From: DASXMX01 sp036794395
GTDB taxonomy: Bacteria > Planctomycetota > Phycisphaerae > Tepidisphaerales > Tepidisphaeraceae
Direction of reading: 5' to 3'
NCBI GenBank assembly: GCA_036794395.1
Contig: DAIRGS010000065.1
Coordinates: 1 to 26,372, forward strand
Length of the DNA stretch: 26,372 nt
In this document: piece after piece, positions 1 to 6,815 of the stretch
How positions within the stretch are numbered: the first letter of the stretch is position 1
Layout of the letters: each line of letters begins with the position of its first letter
The notes under the pieces: generated by a model
Told to the model about the DNA's origin: nothing
What the model saw: the letters and a program-made list of their open reading frames with translations, nothing else
Databases searched by the model: none
Translations under genes and position numbers: made by a program

Positions 1-90
1 GGAAACCCGTGCCACTTAAATGCAATGGCGCGGGATCGCGCTCGGTCATTAAGTATTCTGATGGAAGGCCTTGGTCAGCGCGCCGCCTCG

Positions 91-579
91 TCAGTGCTCT
101 ATTATAACCGAAGGGCGGACTTCCATTTCAACGGCCTTGGCGTTGTTCCGCCTTCTCAGCGCGTTGGTCCGCGCCTCGTCTGCTTTTCTGAGACGGGCAT
201 CGGGTCGCAGATGGGACACGTTGGCGAACACGGCCTGATCGTAGCGTAGCGTGGCCGCTCTGATGGCCTTTAGTGCGGCGAAGTACGCGTCTGTTTCTTG
301 TTTTACGCTGAGCCCCGACAACTTCTTCCGGCATTCCAACATTTCGGCGTGTGCGGCGGCGACTTCGGGGATCGCGTCCAGTTGTCCTGCGGCGGACATC
401 ACCGCGCGTTCCCAGTCCCGTTGGGCGGTCTCCAGTTCGTCTGATGCTTTACTCAATTCGGCCTCAGCGAGAGCCAGCCTATTCTGCGAGTTGTCCGACG
501 GGCGCGTGTCCGGCGGCGAGGTGCGCGTTGCGGGGGTTGCCGCCATTGACGCGAATATGAGGAGGATTGCTATTTGCAT
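91..579 (-). CDS. Small exported coiled-coil protein, function unknown
   Basis: This encodes 162 aa. The first ~20 residues (MQIAILLIFASMAATPATRT) look like a signal peptide, so export is inferred. The rest is rich in Ala, Glu, Arg and Lys, with long predicted helices around residues 35-75 and 125-150 that suggest a coiled coil. The frame stays open upstream to 675, but the ATG at 579 is preferred: it follows a purine-rich AAGGTGAGG and places the hydrophobic segment at the N-terminus. It lies 64 bp downstream of the zinc-ribbon gene on the same strand and may be cotranscribed with it. I recognise no family. Confidence 0.6.
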   Translation of the reverse strand: MQIAILLIFASMAATPATRTSPPDTRPSDNSQNRLALAEAELSKASDELETAQRDWERAVMSAAGQLDAIPEVAAAHAEMLECRKKLSGLSVKQETDAYFAALKAIRAATLRYDQAVFANVSHLRPDARLRKADEARTNALRRRNNAKAVEMEVRPSVIIEH

Positions 580-643
580 TACCCTCACCTTTTCCAGCCG
601 TGTGGGCGGCGACTGCCCGTATGGGGATGCAGGTTTCGCCCGA

Positions 644-994
644 TCAGCGTCGATTCTTCGGGAGACGAAGACCAATCGATGCCGAACGAATTATTCGCTG
701 AGCTCCATTCGCATCGCAACGGCCGTAGACTTCAATCAAGGTCCCGCATTCCGGACAAATTCCCGAACCGTTGCCCGTGAGATTGTAAGCGCACGTCGGG
801 CAGAGGCCGTCTCTCTCACGTTCGGCCAATCGACGTTCGTTTCGATTGCGCACGAACTCGTGCACATAAACAATCGCGACGAACAACGCGCTTGCGGACG
901 AAAGCCAGAAGGTCAAATGATATCCTGGCCCAAGCCTAAAGATCAGCCAAAGCAAAACGAGGACGATGGAGAGGCTACGAACGCGCCGGATCAC
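644..994 (-). CDS. Zinc-ribbon membrane protein (planctomycete CPxCxYNLTGN family)
   Basis: This 116-aa protein has two hydrophobic N-terminal segments (about residues 8-22 and 29-46) followed by a charged linker. A four-cysteine ribbon then follows at about residues 65-84: CPTCAYNLTGN, then GICPECG. The CxxC-x(12)-CxxC spacing with the YNLTGN centre is the same as in three plus-strand neighbours. The start is the GTG at 994, because the nearby ATG at 1002 is in another frame and stops after three codons. A tail of ~30 residues after the ribbon is longer than in the paralogues. The ribbon probably binds zinc; no function is known to me. It is divergent from the gene at 1152. Confidence 0.7.
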   Translation of the reverse strand: MIRRVRSLSIVLVLLWLIFRLGPGYHLTFWLSSASALFVAIVYVHEFVRNRNERRLAERERDGLCPTCAYNLTGNGSGICPECGTLIEVYGRCDANGAQRIIRSASIGLRLPKNRR

Positions 995-1151
995 GATACC
1001 ATTCTAACCGCTCAAGCTCGGCCTGCATCGGCTTGCCACGCCGACGCTGTACAAGGTTCGGGGGAGCATGTGAACAGAGCTTGTGCACGACGAGCCGCGT
1101 GGCCCCGGACATTCGGTGTGCGCGGTGTGCCTGATTGGATAGAATAAGTTT

Positions 1152-1529
1152 GTGCGCCGTCATCTGTTCGCCTTCGCCGCTGCCGTGTCTCTGCTTCTGT
1201 CAGCGCTTGCGATCGTCCACTGGTACGCAAGACTGGACATGTACGACCTCTTGATCATTAACGCGCGGACAGGGGAAGGAAGAATCGCGACGCCATCGGA
1301 AGAACTCTGGTACAAGCAAAAGCCACTTCTCGCGGCGGCCGCCTTCGCCGCGCTTCCGGTTTTGTGGACCGGCCTTACCCTTAATCGTGCGAGAGGTGCA
1401 GCAATCCGATGGCGGCGGCGAATCGCCAATCTATGCGCGGGTTGCGGTTACGACTTGGCCGGCAACACCAGTGGCGTGTGCCCGGAGTGCGGAATGGCCA
1501 TCAAGAGCAACGTTAAGGTCACGACGTGA
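1152..1529 (+). CDS. Zinc-ribbon membrane protein, paralogue 1 of a tandem cluster
   Basis: This 125-aa protein starts at GTG. Residues 1-25 (MRRHLFAFAAAVSLLLSALA) form a membrane anchor with an Arg-rich cytoplasmic start. A second hydrophobic segment lies at about 58-74, followed by an Arg-rich stretch and the ribbon CAGCGYDLAGN...VCPECG near the C-terminus. The layout (anchor, variable extracytoplasmic part, second helix, cytoplasmic zinc ribbon) repeats in the next two genes. Its TGA overlaps the next GTG in the tetranucleotide GTGA, which implies translational coupling. A TAGAAT box at 1140-1145 lies close to the start, but no convincing -35 is visible. Confidence 0.75.
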   Translation: MRRHLFAFAAAVSLLLSALAIVHWYARLDMYDLLIINARTGEGRIATPSEELWYKQKPLLAAAAFAALPVLWTGLTLNRARGAAIRWRRRIANLCAGCGYDLAGNTSGVCPECGMAIKSNVKVTT

Positions 1530-1921
1530 GACGAAGACTGTTCACCATAGCCTCGTTGCTCTCGCTGATTCTCTGGGCGGGGACGGTGGTGTTGTGGGTG
1601 CGTAGCTACTCCAACCAGGAGGTACTGTTCATTGGGAATACGTTCATCGTGGAGTCGCACAACGGCGCCGTCACTTATCAAGAGGGCCAACGTAACGCTT
1701 CTGCACCGCAGTTCTTCGTCACGTCCCTCGCGCCCCAATTGATCGTTCCATACATCTTCATCAGCCCCTTGATACTGCTTGCGTGTATTCTCTTCTATGG
1801 CGCGAGGGGGGATCACAAAACTTCGGGGCTCTGCCCAGAGTGCGGCTACAACCTCACCGGCAACACGAGCGGCATCTGCCCGGAATGTGGGACGGCGGAT
1901 TCGGTGGAGAGCACAAGCTGA
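1526..1921 (+). CDS. Zinc-ribbon membrane protein, paralogue 2 of a tandem cluster
   Basis: This 131-aa protein starts at the GTG inside the GTGA overlap with the previous stop. The N-terminal anchor is MRRRLFTIASLLSLILWAGT, followed by VVLWVRS. An extracytoplasmic stretch spans about residues 30-70, a second helix about 75-92, and the ribbon CPECGYNLTGN...ICPECG occupies about 103-122. The YNLTGNTSG core is nearly identical to its neighbours, while the middle part differs strongly. This suggests a conserved anchor and ribbon with a diversified outer domain. Function unknown. Confidence 0.78.
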   Translation: MRRRLFTIASLLSLILWAGTVVLWVRSYSNQEVLFIGNTFIVESHNGAVTYQEGQRNASAPQFFVTSLAPQLIVPYIFISPLILLACILFYGARGDHKTSGLCPECGYNLTGNTSGICPECGTADSVESTS

Positions 1922-2544
1922 GACGAAAACTTTTTAATTTCGCGACCGTTCTGTCGTTGCTGCTGTGCGCAGCCACGGTCGTGTTGTGGGTGCGGGGGCG
2001 ATTTGTTTTGGATATCTTTGGTTGGGCCGGGTGGCAGGATCAATCGGCCGGAATTTGGCGCGGCTCGGGGCTCATATCACAAGATCGCGGGCTCGTGCTC
2101 TACTCATTCGCGGGAACGATTCAATTCGATGATCCCAGCCATCGATTTCCGTCTTTTCACACCACGGACATGAAGCCGCACTTCCTATACCGGCGGTATT
2201 TTGCCCATCGAATCTTACAGGCTGGTTTCGTGTGGAGTAGATTTCGAGACGGCGGAGGGAGTTTTTATAGCGATATCTGGGCTATCGGAGTGCCTTCGTG
2301 GGTGCCACCTCTGAGCTTCGCAGTTTTGCCTGTTTGGTGCATCGCCGCCACGGTTCGGGACCGGCGAATTCGGGGGCGAATCGGCTCTTGCCAAACCTGC
2401 TCTTACAATCTCACAGGCAACACCAGCGGCGTGTGCCCGGAATGTGGTAGGGCGATCAGCGGCGATGTGAAGCTTCCCGATCATGTCAGGTGCGATCGAG
2501 GATTGGATTACTTTTCACCGAGCGACCCAGCGGCAAGCGGCTGA
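1918..2544 (+). CDS. Zinc-ribbon membrane protein, paralogue 3, probable CTG start
   Basis: The frame is open from 1783, but paralogue-like protein begins at the CTG at 1918, reading (M)RRKLFNFATVLSLLLCAATV. That CTG overlaps the preceding TGA as CTGA, exactly matching the GTGA overlap one gene upstream. No ATG or GTG lies close by in frame, so a CTG start (208 aa) is inferred. The middle part, about 110 residues, is longer than in the paralogues. A second hydrophobic segment (about 125-145) and an Arg-rich linker lead to the ribbon CQTCSYNLTGN...VCPECG, and ~27 extra residues follow. The alternative is a longer product from 1783 that overlaps the upstream gene. Confidence 0.65.
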   Translation: MRRKLFNFATVLSLLLCAATVVLWVRGRFVLDIFGWAGWQDQSAGIWRGSGLISQDRGLVLYSFAGTIQFDDPSHRFPSFHTTDMKPHFLYRRYFAHRILQAGFVWSRFRDGGGSFYSDIWAIGVPSWVPPLSFAVLPVWCIAATVRDRRIRGRIGSCQTCSYNLTGNTSGVCPECGRAISGDVKLPDHVRCDRGLDYFSPSDPAASG

Positions 2545-2568
2545 GCGCGATCGCTTTTCAACCTTCTG

Positions 2569-2679
2569 ATGACTTTGATTTGCCTGGCGATGTTGAGCGC
2601 ACTGGGATATGCGATGCTTCCGGCGTTGCGGCGGTGGTTGCTTCTGCTGTATTCGCTCTACCGCGCGGTATATGGGTGA
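2569..2679 (+). CDS. Possible remnant or miniature fourth member of the zinc-ribbon family
   Basis: This 36-aa frame encodes a hydrophobic peptide (MTLICLAMLSALGYAMLPAL, then an RRW and aromatic tail). Read without a start, the same frame continues upstream as ARSLFNLL directly after the TGA at 2542-2544. It therefore resembles the RRKLFNFATVLSLLLC anchor of the preceding genes, but without the middle domain or the ribbon. It could be a decayed fourth paralogue that lost its start to a one-base shift, or a genuine single-helix protein. No clear ribosome binding site is present. Confidence 0.25.
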   Translation: MTLICLAMLSALGYAMLPALRRWLLLLYSLYRAVYG

Positions 2680-2786
2680 GCCGTGCTGGTGGTGTATGTC
2701 GTGCGATTCGGTTTGTGGCCGCCTGAAAAAATGCGCTCGGCGGGAGCCTCGCACTCCCACGGAAGAGACATGCGATTGTCCTGGAA

Positions 2787-2806
2787 GGCGGAAAAGGGGA
2801 CATTCC
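2787..2806 (+). repeat. Left terminal inverted repeat of the RAYT element
   Basis: The 20 bases GGCGGAAAAGGGGACATTCC recur exactly in reverse complement at 3722-3741, so the transposase gene sits between them. The core AAGGGGACATTCC belongs to an imperfect palindrome (AAGGGG/CCCCTT arms), as in REP-type sequences mobilised by this transposase family. Confidence 0.75.
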
Positions 2807-2811
2807 TATTT

Positions 2812-3592
2812 TTACTCTGTCGAGTGCTTCCGCGGTCGCCCGCGGTCGCGCAAGGTGGAGGCAAGTCCGAGAGACGCGGCGGTGCGGCGGGTCCAGGGGT
2901 CGGAGCCGTAGGGTCGGCCGCGTTTGAGGGACTCGCGCAGCCGCTCCAGTTCGGCCTTCGACATGACCGCATTGACGATGGCCGGCCAGTCTCGCGGGCG
3001 TTGCAGTGGCCATGGGTCGGGCTTGGGATCGTTGGCGCCTCCATGCTCTGCCGCCCAGAGGCTGCCCCATCGCCACGCGTCGGGCTTGGAACAGAGGTTC
3101 GATCGCGATGCATTGGCTTCAATGTAACGGCAAGCCACAAGAAAATGGTGATCGTCCTGCACGGGAAAACTCTTGTAGCGACCCTGATACAGGTGGCCGC
3201 CGGCGGAGTTGTGGTAGTGGGCAAAGTGACGGCGGACGTGGGCGGTCGTCAGGCGCAGCATGAAGCTGGCCAGTTCGCCGTCCTTTCGCGGCCAGAGCAA
3301 CAGATGCCAGTGGTTGGGCATGAGGCACCAGGCCAGCACGCGCATGCCGGGCACCGCTTGGCGGACCTCCGATAGCAGCGAAAGGAACGCCGCGTAGTCG
3401 GCTTCCTTGTGAAACAGACGCGACCGGCCGTTGCCGCGGTTGAGGACGTGATAGATACGGCCGCCGGGGGCGGCGCGGGCGATTCGGGNNNNNNNNNNNN
3501 NNNNNNNNNNNNNNNNNNNNNNNNNNNNNNNNNNNNNNNNNNNNNNNNNNNNNNNNNNNNNNNNNNNNNNNNNNNNNNNNNNNNNNNNGCAT
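2812..3592 (-). CDS. REP-associated tyrosine transposase (IS200/Y1-type), spanning an assembly gap
   Basis: This is a Y1/HUH single-strand transposase of the RAYT group, which nicks and joins REP-like hairpins. Visible features are the N-terminal RIARAAPGGRIYHVLNRGN, the HUH metal motif MPNHWHLLL (HWH) and GHLYQGRYKSF. The RYIEAN motif supplies the presumed nucleophilic tyrosine. The N-run 3489-3588 falls just inside the start codon. If the gap is closed, the ATG at 3592-3590 joins directly to PRIAR, and the total (681 nt, 226 aa) is in frame from start to stop, which is a normal size. The 90-bp repeat to the right carries the same start (MPRIARAAP), confirming the junction. The gene is probably intact. 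Confidence 0.85.
3489..3588. other. Assembly gap of 100 N inside a tandem repeat
   Basis: The bases left of the gap (CGGGGGCGGCGCGGGCGATTCGGG) and right of it (GCATGAGAAGAG...) are adjacent without interruption in the repeat copy around 3655-3690. The gap therefore probably has no unique content, though the number of 90-bp units hidden there is unknown. Confidence 0.8.
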
Positions 3593-3743
3593 GAGAAGAG
3601 AGTACGGCGAAGCACTTGGAAGTCAATAAGGGGAATGTCCCCTGTTCCGCCCCTCGGGGGCGGCGCGGGCGATTCGGGGCATGAGAAGAGAGTACGGCGA
3701 AGCACTTGGAAGTCAATAAGGGGAATGTCCCCTTTTCCGCCCC
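3589..3743 (+). repeat. Tandem 90-bp repeat (about 1.7 visible units)
   Basis: Units begin at 3589 and 3679, and the second ends near 3743. Each holds an inverted-repeat end of the RAYT element; the first also carries the RAYT start region in reverse orientation. In the displaced copy the start codon is followed by about nine RAYT-like residues and soon a stop, so it is a truncated decoy start. The inner inverted-repeat copy (3632-3651) differs from the outer one at one base. Confidence 0.85.
3722..3741 (-). repeat. Right terminal inverted repeat of the RAYT element
   Basis: GGAATGTCCCCTTTTCCGCC is the exact reverse complement of 2787-2806. It also contains the ATG (3725) that opens the reading frame of the downstream gene, so the element end may have replaced that gene's native start. 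Confidence 0.75.
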
Positions 3744-4339
3744 TGCATGAGAATTACGCCCGGCAGTGCCTCGCCACCCTCGCCGCACTCGACAAGGTGA
3801 TGGATGCACGCCGCCGGGGCATCGACCCCGGCACCGGCAACAAGCCCTGTACCCACGCCTCCCGCGAAAGACTTCGGAAGTACCTGGCGGAGGAACCGGC
3901 CCGACTGGAACACAGCTTCGAGGTGCTGATCGGCACTTACGCGGACGCGTTCGGACAAGATGCGGCGGATGCGTTCAAGAAGGCCATCATCGCGCGGCAT
4001 GCCGGCATCGAGGTGACGTGCGAGAAATCAGGCGCCGCCGCCGAGCCGCGGCGAACTGTCCGCAAGGAACGAACGTCCCGAGCCAGTTCACATCTGCCGG
4101 TGCCCCGGCCGCTACGGGCATCCGTTGCCGCGGGTGTTTTCGGTCGCGAGGAGAACGGCAAGCCGATCGGGCCGAACGCCGATGAGGTGAGGGCGATCAC
4201 CGAACAATATGCGGAGCGGATGATTGAAATGGACGAGGAAAAATTGCGATCCGCAACGGCCAAATACGCGGAGGATTTTGGAAGCAAAGCCGCGGCGCAA
4301 CTTGAACGGTACGTCCGCCGTCAACAGCATTCACGGTGA
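3725..4339 (+). CDS. Unrecognised protein, 5' end altered by the RAYT element
   Basis: The frame gives 204 aa from the ATG at 3725. The first seven codons come from the transposon end, so the native N-terminus is probably lost; the ATG at 3797 gives 180 aa instead. The sequence is charged and helical, with no signal peptide or membrane segment. There is a low-complexity Arg/Ala/Ser linker at about residues 110-145 and a C-terminal helix (EYAERMIEMDEEKLRSA-like) ending in LERYVRRQQHSR. That last stretch recurs at 8885-8935 as FERYVRCQQHSR with its own stop, so the gene's 3' end has been duplicated. I recognise no family; it may be truncated or non-functional. Confidence 0.5.
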   Translation: MSPFPPLHENYARQCLATLAALDKVMDARRRGIDPGTGNKPCTHASRERLRKYLAEEPARLEHSFEVLIGTYADAFGQDAADAFKKAIIARHAGIEVTCEKSGAAAEPRRTVRKERTSRASSHLPVPRPLRASVAAGVFGREENGKPIGPNADEVRAITEQYAERMIEMDEEKLRSATAKYAEDFGSKAAAQLERYVRRQQHSR

Positions 4340-4447
4340 ATCCGCTCTCCAGCCATCGACCCTCGTATCATGCCGCCCGTCGAAAACAGGCCCAAAACGC
4401 CACTTTTACAAGGCGACGGGTAACGTAACGAGCCCCCGCTATACGAA
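4289..4447 (+). repeat. Left copy of ~160-bp direct repeat bounding the metal/ABC module
   Basis: This holds the last codons of the upstream gene (AAAQLERYVRRQQHSR-stop) and ~110 bp of 3' flank, ending at CGCTATACGAA. The copy at 8885-9051 is in the same orientation with scattered substitutions and one 8-base length difference. The 4.4 kb between the copies contains only the ABC exporter, regulator and ATPase. Confidence 0.85.
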
Positions 4448-4473
4448 CGGCCTTGGCGCTAGCGCCAAGGCCG
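4448..4473 (+). terminator. Perfect 26-bp palindrome, terminator-like
   Basis: The arms CGGCCTTGGCGCT and AGCGCCAAGGCCG are perfectly complementary with no loop bases, followed by ATTCTTTT. It begins where the ~160-bp direct repeat ends and could terminate the upstream gene. An unrelated hairpin occupies the same position after the other repeat copy (9058-9087). Confidence 0.5.
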
Positions 4474-4581
4474 ATTCTTTTGGATCAACTCGTTACGAAC
4501 CTCCGACTTCAAACCTCGATTTGAATGAGCACACGGCTCACGCCCCGCAGCCGTTCTCCGAGCGACTATTCATCGGTTGAA

Positions 4582-5625
4582 CTATGAGCCAACTGAATCG
4601 GCGACCTCGCCTTCGGCCGAGCGCATGAATCGGCCGAACCAGCCGCTCTTGAGCTTTAGTTCCTGCGGCCGACCCTGCTCAGTCACTCGACCCTTCTCGA
4701 TCACATAAACCATCTGCGCCTGACCGATCAGGCTGGGCCGGTGGCTTGTCAGGACCGTCGTCCGCCCGGCCATAAGTCGGTCGAGGGCGGTGATGATCGC
4801 TACTTCCGAATCTGGCTCGACACTGCTCGTCGGCTCGTCTAGCAACAAGATTTTTGGGTCGGCCAGGAACGCCCGAGCGATACTGATCCGTTGTTTTTGC
4901 CCGCCGCTCAGGCGCACACCACGCTCTCCGGCCCGCGTTTGGTAGCCGCCGGGCAGTGCGATGATGAAGTCATGCGCGTTTGCCGCTTCGGCGGCGGCGA
5001 TCGCCTGCTCCATCGAAGCCTCTGGGTGTCCATACCGGATGTTATCGAGGATGCTGTCGTTGAAGAGGAACGTCTCCTGTTGCACCAACGCGAAATGGCC
5101 GCGGAGGCTATCCCGCAGCAGGAACCGCAGGTCTTGTCCGTCTAGCAGTACCTGACCGGCGATGGGATCGTAGAACCGCAGAAGTAGATTGAGTATCGTG
5201 CTTTTTCCTGAACCGCTCGGCCCACACAGGGCCACCGTCTGTCCCGGCGCAATTGTGAGCGACACGTTCCTCAACACCGGAGCGAGATCATCCTTGTGCG
5301 CGTCCACGGGATATGTGAATGAAACGCCCCGCAACTCCATCGCTCCTTCGGTTCGCGTCACTGGCCGAGCTCCCGGCGCGTCCGCCAGTTCCTCTGGGGC
5401 GTCAAGCACCTCGAACACTCGCCTGCCCGCAGCCGATGCGCGCTGGACCATGTCGTTTACGCGAGCCAGCGTCTTGACCGGCCCAAACAGCCTCCCCCAG
5501 TACGCGCGGAAGGCGACGAGCTTCCCCAGCGTGAAGCTGCCACCACTGAGGATTGAATAGGTGCCAAGCCCGATCACTGCGATGCTGCTAAAAAAGCCAA
5601 TCACCTGCGTGAACGGAAAGTACAA
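4582..5625 (-). CDS. ABC exporter, 3' part (end of membrane domain plus ATPase domain); frameshifted gene
   Basis: This is the C-terminal 347 aa of an MsbA/MdlB-type half-transporter that uses ATP to export a substrate. The last membrane helices (about residues 8-45) are followed by the nucleotide-binding domain. Visible motifs are Walker A GPSGSGKST (135-143), the Q-loop VQQETF, signature LSGGQKQR (239-246), Walker B ILLLDE with the catalytic Glu (259-264), and the switch His in TSHRPS (295). The shown start (TTG at 5625) is not a true start: the frame is open upstream to about 5661 (RNYREQIKAINARSLYF) and continues the protein encoded at 5663-6445. One extra base near 5664-5668 breaks the gene. 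Removing it gives a normal 620-aa exporter. The cause is either real decay or an assembly error. Substrate unknown. Confidence 0.8.
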   Translation of the reverse strand: MYFPFTQVIGFFSSIAVIGLGTYSILSGGSFTLGKLVAFRAYWGRLFGPVKTLARVNDMVQRASAAGRRVFEVLDAPEELADAPGARPVTRTEGAMELRGVSFTYPVDAHKDDLAPVLRNVSLTIAPGQTVALCGPSGSGKSTILNLLLRFYDPIAGQVLLDGQDLRFLLRDSLRGHFALVQQETFLFNDSILDNIRYGHPEASMEQAIAAAEAANAHDFIIALPGGYQTRAGERGVRLSGGQKQRISIARAFLADPKILLLDEPTSSVEPDSEVAIITALDRLMAGRTTVLTSHRPSLIGQAQMVYVIEKGRVTEQGRPQELKLKSGWFGRFMRSAEGEVADSVGS

Positions 5626-5662
5626 GCTCCGTGCGTTGATCGCTTTGATCTGCTCACGGTAG

Positions 5663-6445
5663 TTACGCCTCGGTCTCGTCGCGGAATCGACTGGCTTCTT
5701 GACGCTCGCGACCGAAGATTTTTATCACGACCAGCCCCGACAGGTTTTCCTGCAATCGCGCCGCCACGTCACCGCCCCGGTCGCGAGCCGCCTTGTAGAT
5801 CGGGCGCGCGCGGGCGTTGAAGAATCGCAGCAGCCAGTAGACAAAAAGCAGCGGGAGGAGCGCAGCAGTAGCAACCCTCCAGTCCATCAACATCACCAGC
5901 ACGACGGTAGCTATCCAGAGCAGCCCCTCACCCACGATCACGTCGATGCCACTCACGATGAACGACTGAAGCTCGTCCACGTCACCCATCGCGCGGCTCA
6001 TGAGATCGCCCAGCCGCTGGCGGTGAAGGTAACCAAGGCTCTGGGACTGAATCTTCTCATACACGCGGTTGCGGAAGTTGAGAATGAACTTCTGGGCCAC
6101 CCGGTTCATTACGTTGCTGCTGAGCGCGCCCAGAGCTTCGCCCACCGCATAAATGGCCAACAGCCACAGCAATGCCGCCGCCAGCAGCTTTTGCCAACCG
6201 TCTAGGCGTCCGCCGAACGAGAAAAACGAGGGCAAGACCGGAGTGGGTCGCGACTTGCCCACAAGGATCAGATCGTCTGTCACGTACTTCCAGACCAGCG
6301 CAGGGAAAAGGTCGCACGGCGCGGAAAGGACGAGCAGAAAAAGGCCCAGCCCGATCATCGGCCAATACGGCCGCAGCAGGCGCAGCAGTCGCCGGAACAC
6401 CGGCGGATGAACTTGATCTTGTCGTGGCGGAAAAGGCAGGGACAT
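5663..6445 (-). CDS. ABC exporter, 5' part (transmembrane domain); frameshifted gene
   Basis: This 260-aa part holds the exporter membrane domain. Helices are visible at YWPMIGLGLFLLVLSAPC, WQKLLAAALLWLLAIYAVGE and GLLWIATVVLVMLMDWR with ALLPLLFVYWLL. The family loop GDLMSRAMGDVDELQSFI and the intracellular-loop motif LQENLSGLVVIKIFGRE are also present. The start at 6445 is preferred over 6502 because AGGAG lies six bases upstream and the longer form would run through the operator at 6465-6486. The frame stops at 5663 (FRDETEA-stop), exactly where homologues continue into the segment encoded just downstream in another frame. The gene is divergent from the regulator and shares its control region. 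Confidence 0.8.
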   Translation of the reverse strand: MSLPFPPRQDQVHPPVFRRLLRLLRPYWPMIGLGLFLLVLSAPCDLFPALVWKYVTDDLILVGKSRPTPVLPSFFSFGGRLDGWQKLLAAALLWLLAIYAVGEALGALSSNVMNRVAQKFILNFRNRVYEKIQSQSLGYLHRQRLGDLMSRAMGDVDELQSFIVSGIDVIVGEGLLWIATVVLVMLMDWRVATAALLPLLFVYWLLRFFNARARPIYKAARDRGGDVAARLQENLSGLVVIKIFGRERQEASRFRDETEA

Positions 6446-6457
6446 CAGCGGCTCCTG

Positions 6458-6486
6458 TCGACAAATAGCATACCCCCCTATACTAT
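6458..6486 (+). promoter_or_regulatory. Divergent control region with RcnR/CsoR-type operator and promoter
   Basis: Arms ATAGCATA (6465-6472) and TATACTAT (6479-6486) are complementary at 7 of 8 positions and flank six C (6473-6478). An AT-rich inverted repeat around a G/C tract is the known operator type for RcnR/FrmR-class members of the CsoR family. The right arm contains a -10-like TATACT (6479-6484), and TCGACA (6458-6463) is a fair -35 at a 15-base spacing, so bound repressor would block plus-strand transcription. Its position between the ABC gene and the regulator suggests control in both directions. Confidence 0.75.
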
Positions 6487-6528
6487 CAAATGAACGAGGC
6501 ATGGGAAGGGAAGGAGATAACGAAACTT

Positions 6529-6807
6529 ATGGCTCACACGACACGCGACAAGAAAAAGCTGTTGACCCGCATTCGCCGGATCAAAGGTCAAGTTGTAGCG
6601 TTGGAAAAAGCCGTTGACGGCGAGCATGACTGTTCAGCCGTCTTGCAACTCATCGCATCTTGTCGCGGTGCGATCAGCGGGCTGATGTCCGAAGTTGTTG
6701 AGGGTCACATTCGCGAGCACGTAGTTGACCCCCACAATCGTCCCACGCGCCAGCAAACCGACGCGGCAGAAGAATTGATCGACGTACTCAAGACTTACTT
6801 GAAATAG
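6529..6807 (+). CDS. RcnR/CsoR-family metal-responsive repressor
   Basis: This encodes 92 aa, the usual family length, all helical, beginning MAHTTRDKKKLLTRIRRIKG as in RcnR/FrmR proteins. With this start, His3, Cys35 (HDCSAVLQ), His60 and His64 (EGHIREH) are all present. These are the known Ni/Co ligand positions of RcnR; FrmR (formaldehyde) carries Glu at 64. The ATG at 6529 is chosen because it gives this register, AAGGAG lies upstream, and the alternative ATG at 6490 sits only 3 bp from the operator. Apo-protein should bind the C6-tract operator and release it on metal binding. It lies 8 bp before the ATPase gene, so one operon is likely. The actual metal is an inference. Confidence 0.9.
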   Translation: MAHTTRDKKKLLTRIRRIKGQVVALEKAVDGEHDCSAVLQLIASCRGAISGLMSEVVEGHIREHVVDPHNRPTRQQTDAAEELIDVLKTYLK

Positions 6808-6815
6808 GAAGACCC

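Noticed and set aside
251..1147. 298-codon plus-strand frame
   Set aside because: It runs antisense through two better-supported minus-strand genes and has no recognisable domain.
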